Source: Aliivibrio sp. EL58 (GTDB lineage: Bacteria; Pseudomonadota; Gammaproteobacteria; Enterobacterales; Vibrionaceae). From it: DNA of 64,000 nucleotides. Each line of letters starts with the position of its first letter. Position 1 is the stretch's first letter. This document shows, piece by piece, positions 52,017-61,001 of this stretch. The DNA lies in the NCBI RefSeq assembly GCF_900312675.1, contig NZ_OMPC01000009.1, positions 1,054,001-1,118,000 on the forward strand, read 5' to 3'. Under the pieces are notes generated by a model. That model was given only the letters and a program-made list of their open reading frames with translations. It searched no databases and was not told the origin of the DNA. A program made the translations under genes and the position numbers.

Positions 52017-53024
52017 ATGATTAATTCATGGAAGAAAGCACTAACGGTCAGTATCGTTTCCACTTTGGCTTTATCGTCAAATGTATGGGCAGAAAAACTA
52101 CCTGGCGAAGGCGTTACTGTTCAAGCTCTTCAATCAACCGTTGCTGAAGAGACGTTTCAAACATCAATTGTAAACCGCGCACTTGAAGAGCTAGGCTACG
52201 ATGTTCAACCAACAAAAGAAGTTGATTACAACGTTGCTTATACCTCAATCGCAAAAGGCGATGCGACTTTTCTTACGGTAGGCTGGTTCCCTCTTCATGC
52301 TGACAAATACAAAATGTCTGGTGGTGATGATAAATTTTACCGCCAAGGTCAATATGTTAGTGGTGCAGCGCAAGGTTACTTAATTGATAAAAAAACGGCT
52401 GAAAAATACGGCATCACTAATATTGGTCAATTAAAAGACCCAAAAATTGCAAAATTGTTTGATGCAAATGGTGATGGTAAAGCAGACCTTACCGGCTGTA
52501 ACCCTGGCTGGGGTTGTGAAATGGTAATCGAACACCAAATTGGTGCTTATCAACTTGAAGACACCGTCAGCCATAACCAAGGTAACTATGCCGCAATCAT
52601 TGCTGATACCATTTCACGTTACAAAAATGGTGAGCCTGTTATCTATTATACTTGGACACCTTATTGGGTAAGTGGCGTTCTTGTTCCTAATAAAGATGTA
52701 GTATGGCTAGAAGTACCGTTCTCTGCTCTTCCAGGGGATCGTAAAGATGTTGATACTACTCTATCTAATGGTAAAAACTACGGTTTTGAAATGAACTCTA
52801 TGCGCATCATTGCTAATAAAGAGTTTGCGGCACAAAACCCTGCAGCAGCTAAATTATTTGAAATCATCAAACTAAACATTAATGACGTTAGTGCACAAAA
52901 CATGATGATGAGTAAAGGTAAAAACAGCTCAGCTGATATTGAATCTCACGTTAATGGCTGGATAAAAGCAAATCGACCTTTATTCAACTCTTGGTTAGCT
53001 GAAGCGAAAAAAGCAGCGATCTAA
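52017..53024 (+). CDS. proX: Glycine betaine/proline-binding periplasmic protein ProX
   Basis: This is the periplasmic binding protein of ProU. The signal peptide is residues 1-25, cleaved after SSNVWA. The mature part shows the family repeats [18 protein letters not shown] and [14 protein letters not shown], with tryptophans that cage the betaine trimethylammonium, and a CNPGWGCE pair of cysteines near 161-167. It is 335 residues. A terminator follows. Confidence 0.95.
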   Translation: MINSWKKALTVSIVSTLALSSNVWAEKLPGEGVTVQALQSTVAEETFQTSIVNRALEELGYDVQPTKEVDYNVAYTSIAKGDATFLTVGWFPLHADKYKMSGGDDKFYRQGQYVSGAAQGYLIDKKTAEKYGITNIGQLKDPKIAKLFDANGDGKADLTGCNPGWGCEMVIEHQIGAYQLEDTVSHNQGNYAAIIADTISRYKNGEPVIYYTWTPYWVSGVLVPNKDVVWLEVPFSALPGDRKDVDTTLSNGKNYGFEMNSMRIIANKEFAAQNPAAAKLFEIIKLNINDVSAQNMMMSKGKNSSADIESHVNGWIKANRPLFNSWLAEAKKAAI

Positions 53025-53066
53025 CTTACCTAGTTAACATTAATAGCCTTATTATTTAAAAACACT

Positions 53067-53102
53067 AAAAAGACCAATGGCATCTGCTATTGGTCTTTTT
53101 TA
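53067..53102 (+). terminator. Terminator of proVWX
   Basis: The 12-bp arms AAAAAGACCAAT and ATTGGTCTTTTT surround 10 bases and end in a T run. Confidence 0.85.
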
Positions 53103-53178
53103 TATTTAAAAAATCAATGAACGACTACTCAACTCTGCTTTATACTCATCTTAACGTTACTCATTAGAGATAAAATTC

Positions 53179-54006
53179 ATGACGCGAACCATATTTATTA
53201 CAGGCTGTTCAACAGGTATTGGCTATACCGCTGCCCATCAATTACAGCAGCATGGCTTTAACGTTATAGCCTCGTGCCGAAAACAAGAAGACGTCGCACG
53301 ATTGCAAAGCGAAGGGTTAACCTGCCTTTATTTAGACTATAGCGACTCACAAAGTATTACTAACGCGGTTGCGGATATAATTAGACTTACTGATGGTAAA
53401 TTATACGGATTGTTCAATAATGGCGCATATGGTCAAGCTGGAGCCCTTGAAGATCTACCAAGGGATGCATTAAAGGAGCAGTTCGAGGCAAACTTCTTTG
53501 GTTGGCATCAATTAGTCACAGAACTACTTCCGGTAATGAGAAAGCAAGGTGAAGGCCGTATCATTCAAAACAGCTCTGTATTAGGTATTGTTGCGATGAA
53601 ATATCGTGGGGCTTATAACTCATCAAAGTTCGCAATTGAAGGATGGACTGATACATTACGCCTAGAACTCTCAGAGACAAATATCAAGGTTAGCTTAATT
53701 GAACCAGGTCCAATTGAAACCGAATTCCGCTCTAATGCACTGAAAGCATTTAAAAAATGGGTAAATGTAGATAACAGTTACCATAAAGAAAAGTACCTTA
53801 TTCAACAACAACGACTTGAAAAAGAACAGTCCGGTAGTGCTTTTGTCCTTCCGGCAGATTCTATTATTCCTCCCCTGCTCCACGCACTTAATTCATCAAG
53901 ACCAAAAAACCGCTATCGCGTCACTTTCCCCACTCATTTGTTTGCGGTTCTAAAACGATTATTACCAACAAAGTACTTAGATATGATCTTAAATAAGAGT
54001 GATTAA
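53179..54006 (+). CDS. Short-chain dehydrogenase/reductase
   Basis: This is a classical short-chain dehydrogenase of 275 residues. The cofactor loop TGCSTGIGYTAA is near residue 8, FNNGAYGQAG matches the NNAG position, the catalytic serine is in QNSSVLG, and the tyrosine and lysine are in YNSSK near 146-150. PGPIETEF follows. Acidic or basic cofactor selection hints at NADP (SCRKQED after strand 2). The substrate is unknown. It is a single gene with no operon partner. Confidence 0.88.
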   Translation: MTRTIFITGCSTGIGYTAAHQLQQHGFNVIASCRKQEDVARLQSEGLTCLYLDYSDSQSITNAVADIIRLTDGKLYGLFNNGAYGQAGALEDLPRDALKEQFEANFFGWHQLVTELLPVMRKQGEGRIIQNSSVLGIVAMKYRGAYNSSKFAIEGWTDTLRLELSETNIKVSLIEPGPIETEFRSNALKAFKKWVNVDNSYHKEKYLIQQQRLEKEQSGSAFVLPADSIIPPLLHALNSSRPKNRYRVTFPTHLFAVLKRLLPTKYLDMILNKSD

Positions 54007-54136
54007 CCTAACTTTATACTGTCATCAGTGTGTAATATTTAATAAATATGAGAAAAGAGTGAAAATGTAATATTAGTGTCATATTGAAAACGTATATTCA
54101 TTCCTATCCGGTAGATGGTGTTTTTTCGGGGGGAAT

Positions 54137-54202
54137 ATGACACTAGGTAAAATCAACTGGATCTGTGTGAGTGTTGCTGTTGCGGTATTCATACTGATCT
54201 AA
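54137..54202 (+). CDS. Candidate 21-residue membrane micro-protein
   Basis: The predicted peptide MTLGKINWICVSVAVAVFIL plus Ile is a short polar start and one hydrophobic helix (about residues 8-21). A very strong GGGGGGAA ribosome binding site lies 3-8 bases before the ATG, and a Rho-independent terminator lies 27 bases after the stop, so it looks like a self-contained transcript. I do not recognise a family. It could instead be the coding part of a dual-function small RNA, or chance. Confidence 0.5.
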   Translation: MTLGKINWICVSVAVAVFILI

Positions 54203-54228
54203 CAATTGTCTTCGCTTGTACTTTGAAT

Positions 54229-54262
54229 AGCCACTATAATTTCTTTTATAGTGGCTTTCTTC
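54229..54262 (+). terminator. Terminator after the 21-codon ORF
   Basis: AGCCACTATAA (54229-54239) and TTATAGTGGCT (54246-54256) are perfect 11-bp arms with a 6-nt loop and a T-rich tail on the plus strand. Confidence 0.82.
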
Positions 54263-54338
54263 TTTCTATTTCCTTGAAAAACAATATAACTTCCCATATA
54301 TCTATATAAAGAATAAATACTGTTTTTAGGGAAAGATC

Positions 54339-55193
54339 ATGCAACCAGAACATAGCGTTGAACTAAACGAACAAAACTTCCAACAAATTTTAGAAAGCTC
54401 AATGCAAACCCCTGTGCTAATCCACTTCTGGGCGCCAATGAGCCAAGAAAGTATTGCCGTTATTCCAGGCTTACAACAACTTTCCCAGCAATACGGTGAT
54501 GCTGTTACTCTTGTTATGCTTAACTGCGAAGAACAACAAGGTCTTGCTCAGCAATTTGGCGTTCAAACTTTACCGACGATAGCTTTATTTAAAAATAGCC
54601 AAGCCATCGATGGTATGGGTGGACCTCAAACCATCGAAGCTATTCAGGGGATGCTAAACAAACACCTACCAAGCCAAGAAGAACTTCAATTAGGCCAAGC
54701 CTTTAAACTGGTTGAAGAAGGCGAATATCAAGCAGCTCTTCCTACTCTTCTTGCATTACTTGAGCACTTTGGTGGTAATGGACAAATTAAGCTGCACATT
54801 GCGCAATGTTATATTGAGACTCAAGCTTACGATCAAGCAGAAACAATTCTTTCTGAAATTTTAATGCAAGATCAAGACAGCAAATACAAAGAATTAATCG
54901 CTAAACTTGAGTTACATAAACAAGCCGGAAATACACCAGAGATCCAAGCATTAGAAGATACCTACAGCGCAGATCCAACCAATAATGAAGTCGCTTTAGA
55001 GCTTGCGATCCAATACAGCCAAGTAAACCGTCAAGAAGAAGCATTAGAGATCCTAATGACTGCTTTATTGAAAGATCTGAATGCCCAAGATGGTCAAATG
55101 AAAAAAGCCATGATGGATATTTTATCCGCTCTTGGTCAAGGTAACCCTATTGCAGGTCAGTACCGTCGCCAGCTTTACTCATTACTTTATTAA
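54339..55193 (+). CDS. cnoX: Chaperedoxin CnoX (YbbN)
   Basis: This is a holdase with a thioredoxin-like domain (residues 5-110) and a TPR-like C-terminal domain (about 120-284) that in E. coli protects proteins from over-oxidation and hands them to GroEL and DnaK. The usual WCGPC site reads WAPMSQES here, so both redox cysteines are serine, while the separate Cys63 of the E. coli protein is kept (LNCEEQ). It is 284 residues, as in E. coli. Confidence 0.92.
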   Translation: MQPEHSVELNEQNFQQILESSMQTPVLIHFWAPMSQESIAVIPGLQQLSQQYGDAVTLVMLNCEEQQGLAQQFGVQTLPTIALFKNSQAIDGMGGPQTIEAIQGMLNKHLPSQEELQLGQAFKLVEEGEYQAALPTLLALLEHFGGNGQIKLHIAQCYIETQAYDQAETILSEILMQDQDSKYKELIAKLELHKQAGNTPEIQALEDTYSADPTNNEVALELAIQYSQVNRQEEALEILMTALLKDLNAQDGQMKKAMMDILSALGQGNPIAGQYRRQLYSLLY

Positions 55194-55216
55194 TTTATCG
55201 AACAATAAGCCTGCTG

Positions 55217-55618
55217 CTACTTTTTATCGTGGCAGCAGGTTAATCCTTTAATAATAGGACAATCATGCCCTTCATCACCAGGGCACGCATTTGCTAACTC
55301 TAATAATGTTTGCTTCATTCCCTCAAGTTCTTGGATCTTCGCTTCAATCTCTGCCACTTTCTCTAACGTTTTTTTCTTTACGTCAGCGCTGCGACGATTA
55401 GGATTATTTGATAAACTTAATAGTTCTTGGCACTCTTCTAGACTAAAACCCACCAATCTTGAACGCCTAATCAACTGTAATTCTTCCACTTGAGCGGCTG
55501 TATATTGACGATAGCCATTAGCACTTCGACTCGCCTCTTTGATCACTCCTTTACTTTCATAAAATCGAATTGCTTTCGCTGTTAATCCGGTTAACTTCGC
55601 TACTTCACTAATATTCAT
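55217..55618 (-). CDS. cueR: Copper-responsive regulator CueR
   Basis: CueR is a MerR-family activator that detects Cu(I) and turns on the copper exporter. At 133 residues it has the N-terminal winged helix ([21 protein letters not shown]), a dimerisation helix, and the metal loop with Cys112 and Cys120 ([13 protein letters not shown]) exactly at the E. coli positions, followed by a CCH tail. It is divergent from copA with its operator between the two. Confidence 0.95.
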   Translation of the reverse strand: MNISEVAKLTGLTAKAIRFYESKGVIKEASRSANGYRQYTAAQVEELQLIRRSRLVGFSLEECQELLSLSNNPNRRSADVKKKTLEKVAEIEAKIQELEGMKQTLLELANACPGDEGHDCPIIKGLTCCHDKK

Positions 55619-55637
55619 TTTAACCTCATTTAATCTC

Positions 55638-55668
55638 TTGACCTTCCATTTACTGTAAGGTTTATTAT
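55638..55668 (+). promoter_or_regulatory. CueR-controlled copA promoter
   Basis: -35 TTGACC (55638-55643) and -10 TATTAT (55663-55668) are separated by 19 bases, the over-long spacer of MerR-family promoters. The dyad ACCTTCC (55641-55647) and GTAAGGT (55655-55661) differs from the CueR consensus by one base and sits inside that spacer as expected. Confidence 0.85.
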
Positions 55669-55700
55669 TAGCAATATCAAGAATAGTTAACGAGGTTATT

Positions 55701-58403
55701 ATGAGTCAGGAATTTACTCTTCCATTATCAGGATTAAACTGTGGTCGTTGCGTAGCAAAGGTTGAACAAGAGCTTGCTAACAACCCAAACATATCTCAAT
55801 ACTCAGTAACCAAGTCGGAGCTAGCACTAACGACAACACTGACTTACCAAGACATCGCTGAAATTATTGAGCAACTCGGTTATTCTATTCTTGAACCAAA
55901 ACGAGTGTCACTGTATCTCGCAGGATTGAATTGCAATAAATGTATAAATAAAACCAAAGAAGCCTTGGGTACACTCTCCTATTCAAGTATTGAATCCATC
56001 TCAACAACAGAGCTTGTCTTTAATACTACACAACCACAAGAGTTGATCATCGAGCTGATTGAATCAATCGGATTTCAAGCAAGTACTACCCCATTTAACG
56101 TTGGTAACGCACTCGATTCAAACAATGAATCACCATCAAAACCAAGCATAAATAATTCTGTAGAATCGCTGCAATCTATCGATAAAAAAACAACGCAATT
56201 GATATTAACAGGCATGACTTGTGCCAGCTGTGTCGCCTCAGTAGAGAGCATTATTACACATGTTGATCATGTTGAATCAGCAACGGTTAACTTGGCTGAA
56301 CGTACCGCACTCATCCACGGTGATGTGAATGTCACAGAGCTCATTCAAGCGATAGAAGCTGGAGGCTATGGGGCAGAACTAAGTCTCAATGAAGACCAAC
56401 GTCGCGCAAGACAAAAAGAATTATTTTTAAAAACAACCAGTACACATAAAAAGAACACTATTACCTCACTCGCCATTGGCGCACCACTAATGTTGTGGGG
56501 TGTTTTGGGTGGCAATATGCAAATCACCACCGTTAATGATCAATTAGCATGGGCAGTTATTGGCCTGATTTGTTTAGGTTTACTGCTTACTGCGGGTAAA
56601 CACTTTTATGTAAATGCATGGAAAGCCTTTACTCATCACAGAGCAACCATGGACACTTTAGTCGCATTAGGGACAGGCTCTGCTTGGCTTTATTCTATGG
56701 CGTTAGTTATCTCACCTGAGTTTTTTCCACTGCAAGCTCGTCATGTCTATTTTGAAGCCACCGCGATGATTTTAGGCTTAATTACACTTGGTAACTTGAT
56801 AGAAACTAAAGCCCGAAACCGCACGTCTACCGCGATTGAAAAACTGTTGGATCTGCAACCACAGACAGCAACAGTAATACAAGATGGCCAAGAGCAGGTG
56901 TTACCAATAGTTCAGGTCACTCAAGGCATGATAATTAAAATCAAACCTGGTGAAAAAATACCCGTTGATGGCTCTATTGTTAGTGGTGAGAGTTATCTAG
57001 ATGAAGCCATGCTTACTGGTGAGCCTTTACCTTGTTTAAAATCCAAAGATGACACTGTTCATGCTGGAACGATTAATCAACAAGGCAGCTTTACGTTTAT
57101 TGCAACAAACGTTGGTGAAAACACCATGCTAGCACGCATCATTTCAATGGTCCGAAATGCACAAAGTAGCAAACCAAAGTTAGCGAAGTTAGCTGACCAA
57201 ATTTCATCGGTATTCGTCCCAAGCGTGATGATCATTGCTATTGTATCGGCATTAATTTGGTATAACTTTGGACCAGAGCCAACTTCTAGTTATATGCTAG
57301 TTGTTGCTACAACGGTACTTATTATTGCTTGTCCTTGTGCACTTGGTCTTGCAACCCCAATGTCAGTCACCGTTGGCATAGGTAAAGCCGCCGAATTTGG
57401 TGCGCTGATCAAAGATGCAGATGTACTTCAAACGGCAAGTACAATAGATACTGTTGTTGTTGATAAAACAGGAACATTAACCGAAGGAAAACCTACGGTA
57501 ACCAAAGTCACTGGTTTTAATGGCCATACAGAGGCTGATATTATCTCATTAGCCGCTGCGGTAGAAAGTCACTCTGAGCACCCATTAGCTCAAGCGGTTA
57601 TAAATTATTTAAAGAAAAATTCTTGGGATAATATCAACAGTACCGACTTTATCGCTCAATTAGGATTAGGAGCCTCAGCCACTGTTAATGCTAATGCGGT
57701 TTACATTGGTAATCGTACTTATTTAGCAAATAACAACATTGATATTCCAGGCGTCACTGTCTCTGTATCAGCAACACCACTGTATGTAGCCATTCAAAAT
57801 GAGTGTATTGGTGTTATTGAAGTCAGTGACTCAATTCGAGCAGACTCTGCGTTAGCGATTAATCAATTCACCCAGCTTGGTATCAATGTAGTTATGTTGA
57901 CTGGAGATCGCCAAGAAACAGCGCAACACGTTGCAAAAGAATTAGGGATTAAACACGTCATTGCAGGTGTACTTCCTGATGGAAAAGCTCAGGCAATTCA
58001 AACCCTACAAGCCCAAGGTAAAAAAGTCGCCATGATTGGTGATGGTATTAATGATGCACCAGCTCTCGCACAAGCAGAGGTTGGTATCGCCATGGGTAAT
58101 GGCAGTGATGTTGCGATTGAAAGCGCTCATCTTACGCTAATGAATCACTCATTACTCACCGCTGTAAGCGCCATTGAATTATCTAAAGCCACAATGAAAA
58201 ACATGAAACAGAATTTATTTGGTGCTTTTGTTTATAACACCGTCGGCATTCCTATTGCTGCGGGCATTTTATTTCCATTCACCGGGATGCTACTAAGCCC
58301 AGTGGTTGCAGGTGCTGCAATGGCATTATCTTCAATTACCGTCGTAACCAATGCAAATCGATTACGACTATTTACCCCTCGTTCTCAACGAGATCTTCAT
58401 TAA
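55701..58403 (+). CDS. copA: Copper-exporting P-type ATPase CopA
   Basis: This protein pumps Cu(I) out of the cytoplasm. At 900 residues it has three N-terminal metal-binding domains with CxxC pairs at Cys14/17 (GLNCGRC), Cys78/81 (GLNCNKC) and Cys174/177 (GMTCASC); E. coli CopA has two. Then come the membrane CPC motif ([12 protein letters not shown]), the actuator TGE, the phosphorylation site DKTGTLTEG, the HP motif SEHPLAQ and the hinge [10 protein letters not shown]. It is driven by the CueR promoter and followed by two small copper-operon genes. Confidence 0.96.
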   Translation: MSQEFTLPLSGLNCGRCVAKVEQELANNPNISQYSVTKSELALTTTLTYQDIAEIIEQLGYSILEPKRVSLYLAGLNCNKCINKTKEALGTLSYSSIESISTTELVFNTTQPQELIIELIESIGFQASTTPFNVGNALDSNNESPSKPSINNSVESLQSIDKKTTQLILTGMTCASCVASVESIITHVDHVESATVNLAERTALIHGDVNVTELIQAIEAGGYGAELSLNEDQRRARQKELFLKTTSTHKKNTITSLAIGAPLMLWGVLGGNMQITTVNDQLAWAVIGLICLGLLLTAGKHFYVNAWKAFTHHRATMDTLVALGTGSAWLYSMALVISPEFFPLQARHVYFEATAMILGLITLGNLIETKARNRTSTAIEKLLDLQPQTATVIQDGQEQVLPIVQVTQGMIIKIKPGEKIPVDGSIVSGESYLDEAMLTGEPLPCLKSKDDTVHAGTINQQGSFTFIATNVGENTMLARIISMVRNAQSSKPKLAKLADQISSVFVPSVMIIAIVSALIWYNFGPEPTSSYMLVVATTVLIIACPCALGLATPMSVTVGIGKAAEFGALIKDADVLQTASTIDTVVVDKTGTLTEGKPTVTKVTGFNGHTEADIISLAAAVESHSEHPLAQAVINYLKKNSWDNINSTDFIAQLGLGASATVNANAVYIGNRTYLANNNIDIPGVTVSVSATPLYVAIQNECIGVIEVSDSIRADSALAINQFTQLGINVVMLTGDRQETAQHVAKELGIKHVIAGVLPDGKAQAIQTLQAQGKKVAMIGDGINDAPALAQAEVGIAMGNGSDVAIESAHLTLMNHSLLTAVSAIELSKATMKNMKQNLFGAFVYNTVGIPIAAGILFPFTGMLLSPVVAGAAMALSSITVVTNANRLRLFTPRSQRDLH

Positions 58404-58421
58404 ATAACAAAGGAGCGTCAC

Positions 58422-58496
58422 ATGATTAATTTATTCGGTATTGCTCTGATTATTGCCATTATTTACTGGTTTTGGCTATCACCTAATTCAAAATAA
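58422..58496 (+). CDS. Candidate 24-residue membrane micro-protein in the copper operon
   Basis: The predicted product is MINLFGIALIIAIIYWFWLS followed by PNSK: one membrane helix with aromatic residues near its end and a short polar tail. AAAGGAG lies 4-10 bases before the ATG, an ideal ribosome binding site. It sits 18 bases after copA and 17 before the CopG gene, so it fits in the operon. In plan it recalls KdpF, the small subunit of the potassium P-type ATPase. Any link to CopA is inference. Confidence 0.6.
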   Translation: MINLFGIALIIAIIYWFWLSPNSK

Positions 58497-58513
58497 CCTT
58501 TGGAAAACCCACT

Positions 58514-58948
58514 ATGAAAAACTTTAAATTAGCTTTACTTCCATTTGTTCTATTTAGCACTTCGGCCTTTGCTGCTACTGAAGTTATGACCTACAAATCA
58601 CCTTATTGTGGCTGCTGTACTGAGTGGGTCGAACATATGGAAGATAACGGATTTAATGTGAAGATTGAAGATCATGAAGACATGAATCCGATAAAACAAA
58701 AACTTGGCGTAGAGCCGCGTCTGGCTTCTTGTCATACAGCAGTTATCGATGGCTACGTATTTGAGGGGCATATACCAGTCGCAGACATTAAAAATTTCTT
58801 AGCTAACCCTAAAGACTTTAAAGGCCTAGCTGTCCCTGGAATGCCAATGGGTTCACCAGGAATGGAATATGGTGACAAGAAAGATAAATACCAAGTTGTT
58901 GCATTTAAAGAGAATGGAAAATTAGCGTTATTTAATACTCATAACTAG
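58514..58948 (+). CDS. Periplasmic copper-handling protein, DUF411/CopG family
   Basis: This exported 144-residue protein has a signal peptide (1-20, ending AFA) and the CopG-type CxCC motif SPYCGCCTEW (Cys32, Cys34, Cys35), with a further cysteine-histidine pair in LASCHTAV. Family members bind a Cu(I) cluster and may interconvert copper oxidation states in the periplasm. It lies downstream of copA, as in other Vibrio, supporting a copper-resistance role. Confidence 0.88.
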   Translation: MKNFKLALLPFVLFSTSAFAATEVMTYKSPYCGCCTEWVEHMEDNGFNVKIEDHEDMNPIKQKLGVEPRLASCHTAVIDGYVFEGHIPVADIKNFLANPKDFKGLAVPGMPMGSPGMEYGDKKDKYQVVAFKENGKLALFNTHN

Positions 58949-59033
58949 GGTCTTTAAAGCATAATAGGTGTTGATAGCTATCAATACCTATTAATTTCTC
59001 AAATAAAGTGGTTAGAATTTATATTACAGACGC

Positions 59034-59067
59034 AAAAAAGCCGCATCATTTCTGATGCGGCTTTTTT
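59034..59067. terminator. Bidirectional terminator between copper operon and tRNA-Pro
   Basis: Perfect 15-bp arms, AAAAAAGCCGCATCA (59034-59048) and TGATGCGGCTTTTTT (59053-59067), with a 4-nt loop, starting 6 bases past the tRNA 3' end on the minus strand. Confidence 0.9.
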
Positions 59068-59072
59068 AAAAG

Positions 59073-59149
<77 letters not shown>

Positions 59150-59200
59150 AAATGTTAACTAGATGTCGGTTTAAATACCTTGTCTGTGTCAACGAGGGCT

Positions 59201-59228
59201 ATAATACTGCCTGTGAGTTTTTTGACAA
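59201..59228 (-). promoter_or_regulatory. Promoter of tRNA-Pro
   Basis: On the minus strand: TTGTCA (plus 59223-59228), 16 bases, TATTAT (plus 59201-59206), followed by a GC-rich discriminator AGCCCTCG typical of stable-RNA genes under stringent control. Confidence 0.6.
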
Positions 59229-59289
59229 GCATTATTTTGTTTTTTCTTTTCGTTCGCTTATAAAACCGACAAACTGTTGAATTCATAAA

Positions 59290-59325
59290 CAAAAGCCCCT
59301 AAAACAATAACGAATTAGAGGCTTA
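59290..59325 (-). terminator. Terminator of the 5'-nucleotidase gene
   Basis: AAGCCCCTAA (59293-59302) and TTAGAGGCTT (59315-59324) arms with one mismatch; the minus-strand tail is T-rich. Confidence 0.7.
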
Positions 59326-59339
59326 TCTTCTTTTATTGA

Positions 59340-61001
59340 TTATTTATAAGTAATCTCACCACGTGGGGCAAACTTATTTACATCAATTGGGCTGTTTGTT
59401 TCTAAGAACTCTTTAAGTACTTCAGCATCCACAAAACCAGTATTTACATAGCCTGGGTGATCTGAAATTTTAGGGTAACCATCACCACCCGCTGCATTAT
59501 AGCTTGGGATAGTAAAGCGGTATGTATTATCTAGACGTAATTGCTTACCACCGATAAATACATTTGATACTTTACCATTCTCAACTGTCATCTTAATGCC
59601 TGCAAATTGAGCATAAGCACCAGAATCAATAGGTTTTGTTGCCACGACATTCAAATAATCCAACACTTCTTGGCCTGTCATATCTGCATAAGTAACAATG
59701 TTGCCAAATGGTTGAACCGTTAATACGTCTTTATACGTTACATCACCCGCTTCAATTGAATCACGTACACCGCCAGAATTCATTACTGCGAAATCAGCTT
59801 TTGCGCGAGTCATGTGAGAAGTTGCAATTAGACGGCCTAGGTTTGTTTGTTGGAAACGAACCACATTACGATCACCTTCTAACTTACCGTTAGTTGATGC
59901 AATTTTTACATTTAACTGGCCTTGACCTTTTTCTTGGTAAGGAGTTAAGAATGCAAGTAATTCTGGATCTTGAGCAATTTCTTCTTGAATAAAGACGCGT
60001 TGTTTTTTACCGTCGATCTTCACTTTCTTCTTCAAGTTAACAGGAATTAGATTGTAGCTAACCATTTCTAATTCACCATTACGGAATTCAAAGTCAGCTT
60101 TACCTACGTATTTGCCCCATTCGTGAGCCTGAACAATCCAAGTACCATTTTGTTGGTCTGGTTTACACTCATCACCTGGCGTAAAGTTCTTTTTAGCCAC
60201 ATTTGGGCCTTCCATACAAACAGGCTCTTGTGAGTGACCACCCACAATCATGTCTAGTTCACCTAAATCAAGTGAACGCGCTAGTGCAACATCGCCAGGG
60301 GCGTTGATACCGCGTTGACCATTCTCATAGTGCCCCATATGCGTTACTGCAAAGATAAGATCCGGTTTTTCATTTTCTTCTAATTCTGCAATGATCTTTT
60401 TCGCTTCAACTTTAGGATCACGGAACTCTAATTCACCAATGTATTCAGGGTTACCAATTTTAGCGGTGTCTTCGGTAGTGAAACCAACAACGGCAATTTT
60501 AATACCTTGTTTTTCAAAGATTTCATAAGCCTGGTATTTGCGTTCACCGGTTTCTTTATCATAAATATTTGCAGACAACATTGGGAAGTCAGCCCAGTTG
60601 ATTTGCTTTTGAAGAACATCTAATGGGTTATCAAACTCATGGTTGCCTAATGCAATCGCATCATAACCAATTTTATTCATACCTTTAAAATCTGGTTCAG
60701 CATCTTGAAGATCTGATTCTGGAACACCCGTATTAATATCACCACCAGAAAGAAGAAGCACACTGCCGCCTTCAGCTTGAACATCTGCACGCAACTCATC
60801 AATCAGCGTTTTACGCGCTGCCATGCCGTACTCACCGTATTTATTCTGCCAAAAACGACCGTGGTTATCGTTTGTATGTAACACCGTTAGCTTATACGTA
60901 GTATCTTCTTGCCATGCATGCTCAGTTGTTGTTGCACAGCCTGCTAGCGTTGTAACTAATGCAGCAGCAATCGCTGTTTTTAGAGAAAGACGTTCCATCA
61001 T
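59340..61001 (-). CDS. nutA: Surface lipoprotein 5'-nucleotidase (NutA/UshA family)
   Basis: This enzyme hydrolyses extracellular nucleotides so the nucleoside can be imported. The signal ends in the lipobox LAGC (Cys22), unlike soluble E. coli UshA, and matches the membrane-bound chloride-dependent enzyme of Vibrio. The N-terminal metallophosphatase domain has LHTNDNHGRFW, SGGDINTG, ALGNHEFDNP, THMGHYENG and VGGHSQEP. The C-terminal substrate domain has NSGGVRDSIEAGDVTY and SYNAAGGDGYP. It is 553 residues. Two adjacent ATGs (61001 and 60998) leave a one-codon doubt. Confidence 0.92.
   Translation of the reverse strand: MMERLSLKTAIAAALVTTLAGCATTTEHAWQEDTTYKLTVLHTNDNHGRFWQNKYGEYGMAARKTLIDELRADVQAEGGSVLLLSGGDINTGVPESDLQDAEPDFKGMNKIGYDAIALGNHEFDNPLDVLQKQINWADFPMLSANIYDKETGERKYQAYEIFEKQGIKIAVVGFTTEDTAKIGNPEYIGELEFRDPKVEAKKIIAELEENEKPDLIFAVTHMGHYENGQRGINAPGDVALARSLDLGELDMIVGGHSQEPVCMEGPNVAKKNFTPGDECKPDQQNGTWIVQAHEWGKYVGKADFEFRNGELEMVSYNLIPVNLKKKVKIDGKKQRVFIQEEIAQDPELLAFLTPYQEKGQGQLNVKIASTNGKLEGDRNVVRFQQTNLGRLIATSHMTRAKADFAVMNSGGVRDSIEAGDVTYKDVLTVQPFGNIVTYADMTGQEVLDYLNVVATKPIDSGAYAQFAGIKMTVENGKVSNVFIGGKQLRLDNTYRFTIPSYNAAGGDGYPKISDHPGYVNTGFVDAEVLKEFLETNSPIDVNKFAPRGEITYK

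Larger units (their letters stand above)
54007..54338. other. SDR-cnoX interval with a micro-gene
   Basis: This interval contains the 21-codon micro-ORF at 54137-54202 and its terminator at 54229-54262. Upstream of it (54040-54130) is AT-rich with possible but weak promoter hexamers. The cnoX promoter must lie after the terminator, 54263-54330. Confidence 0.55.
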
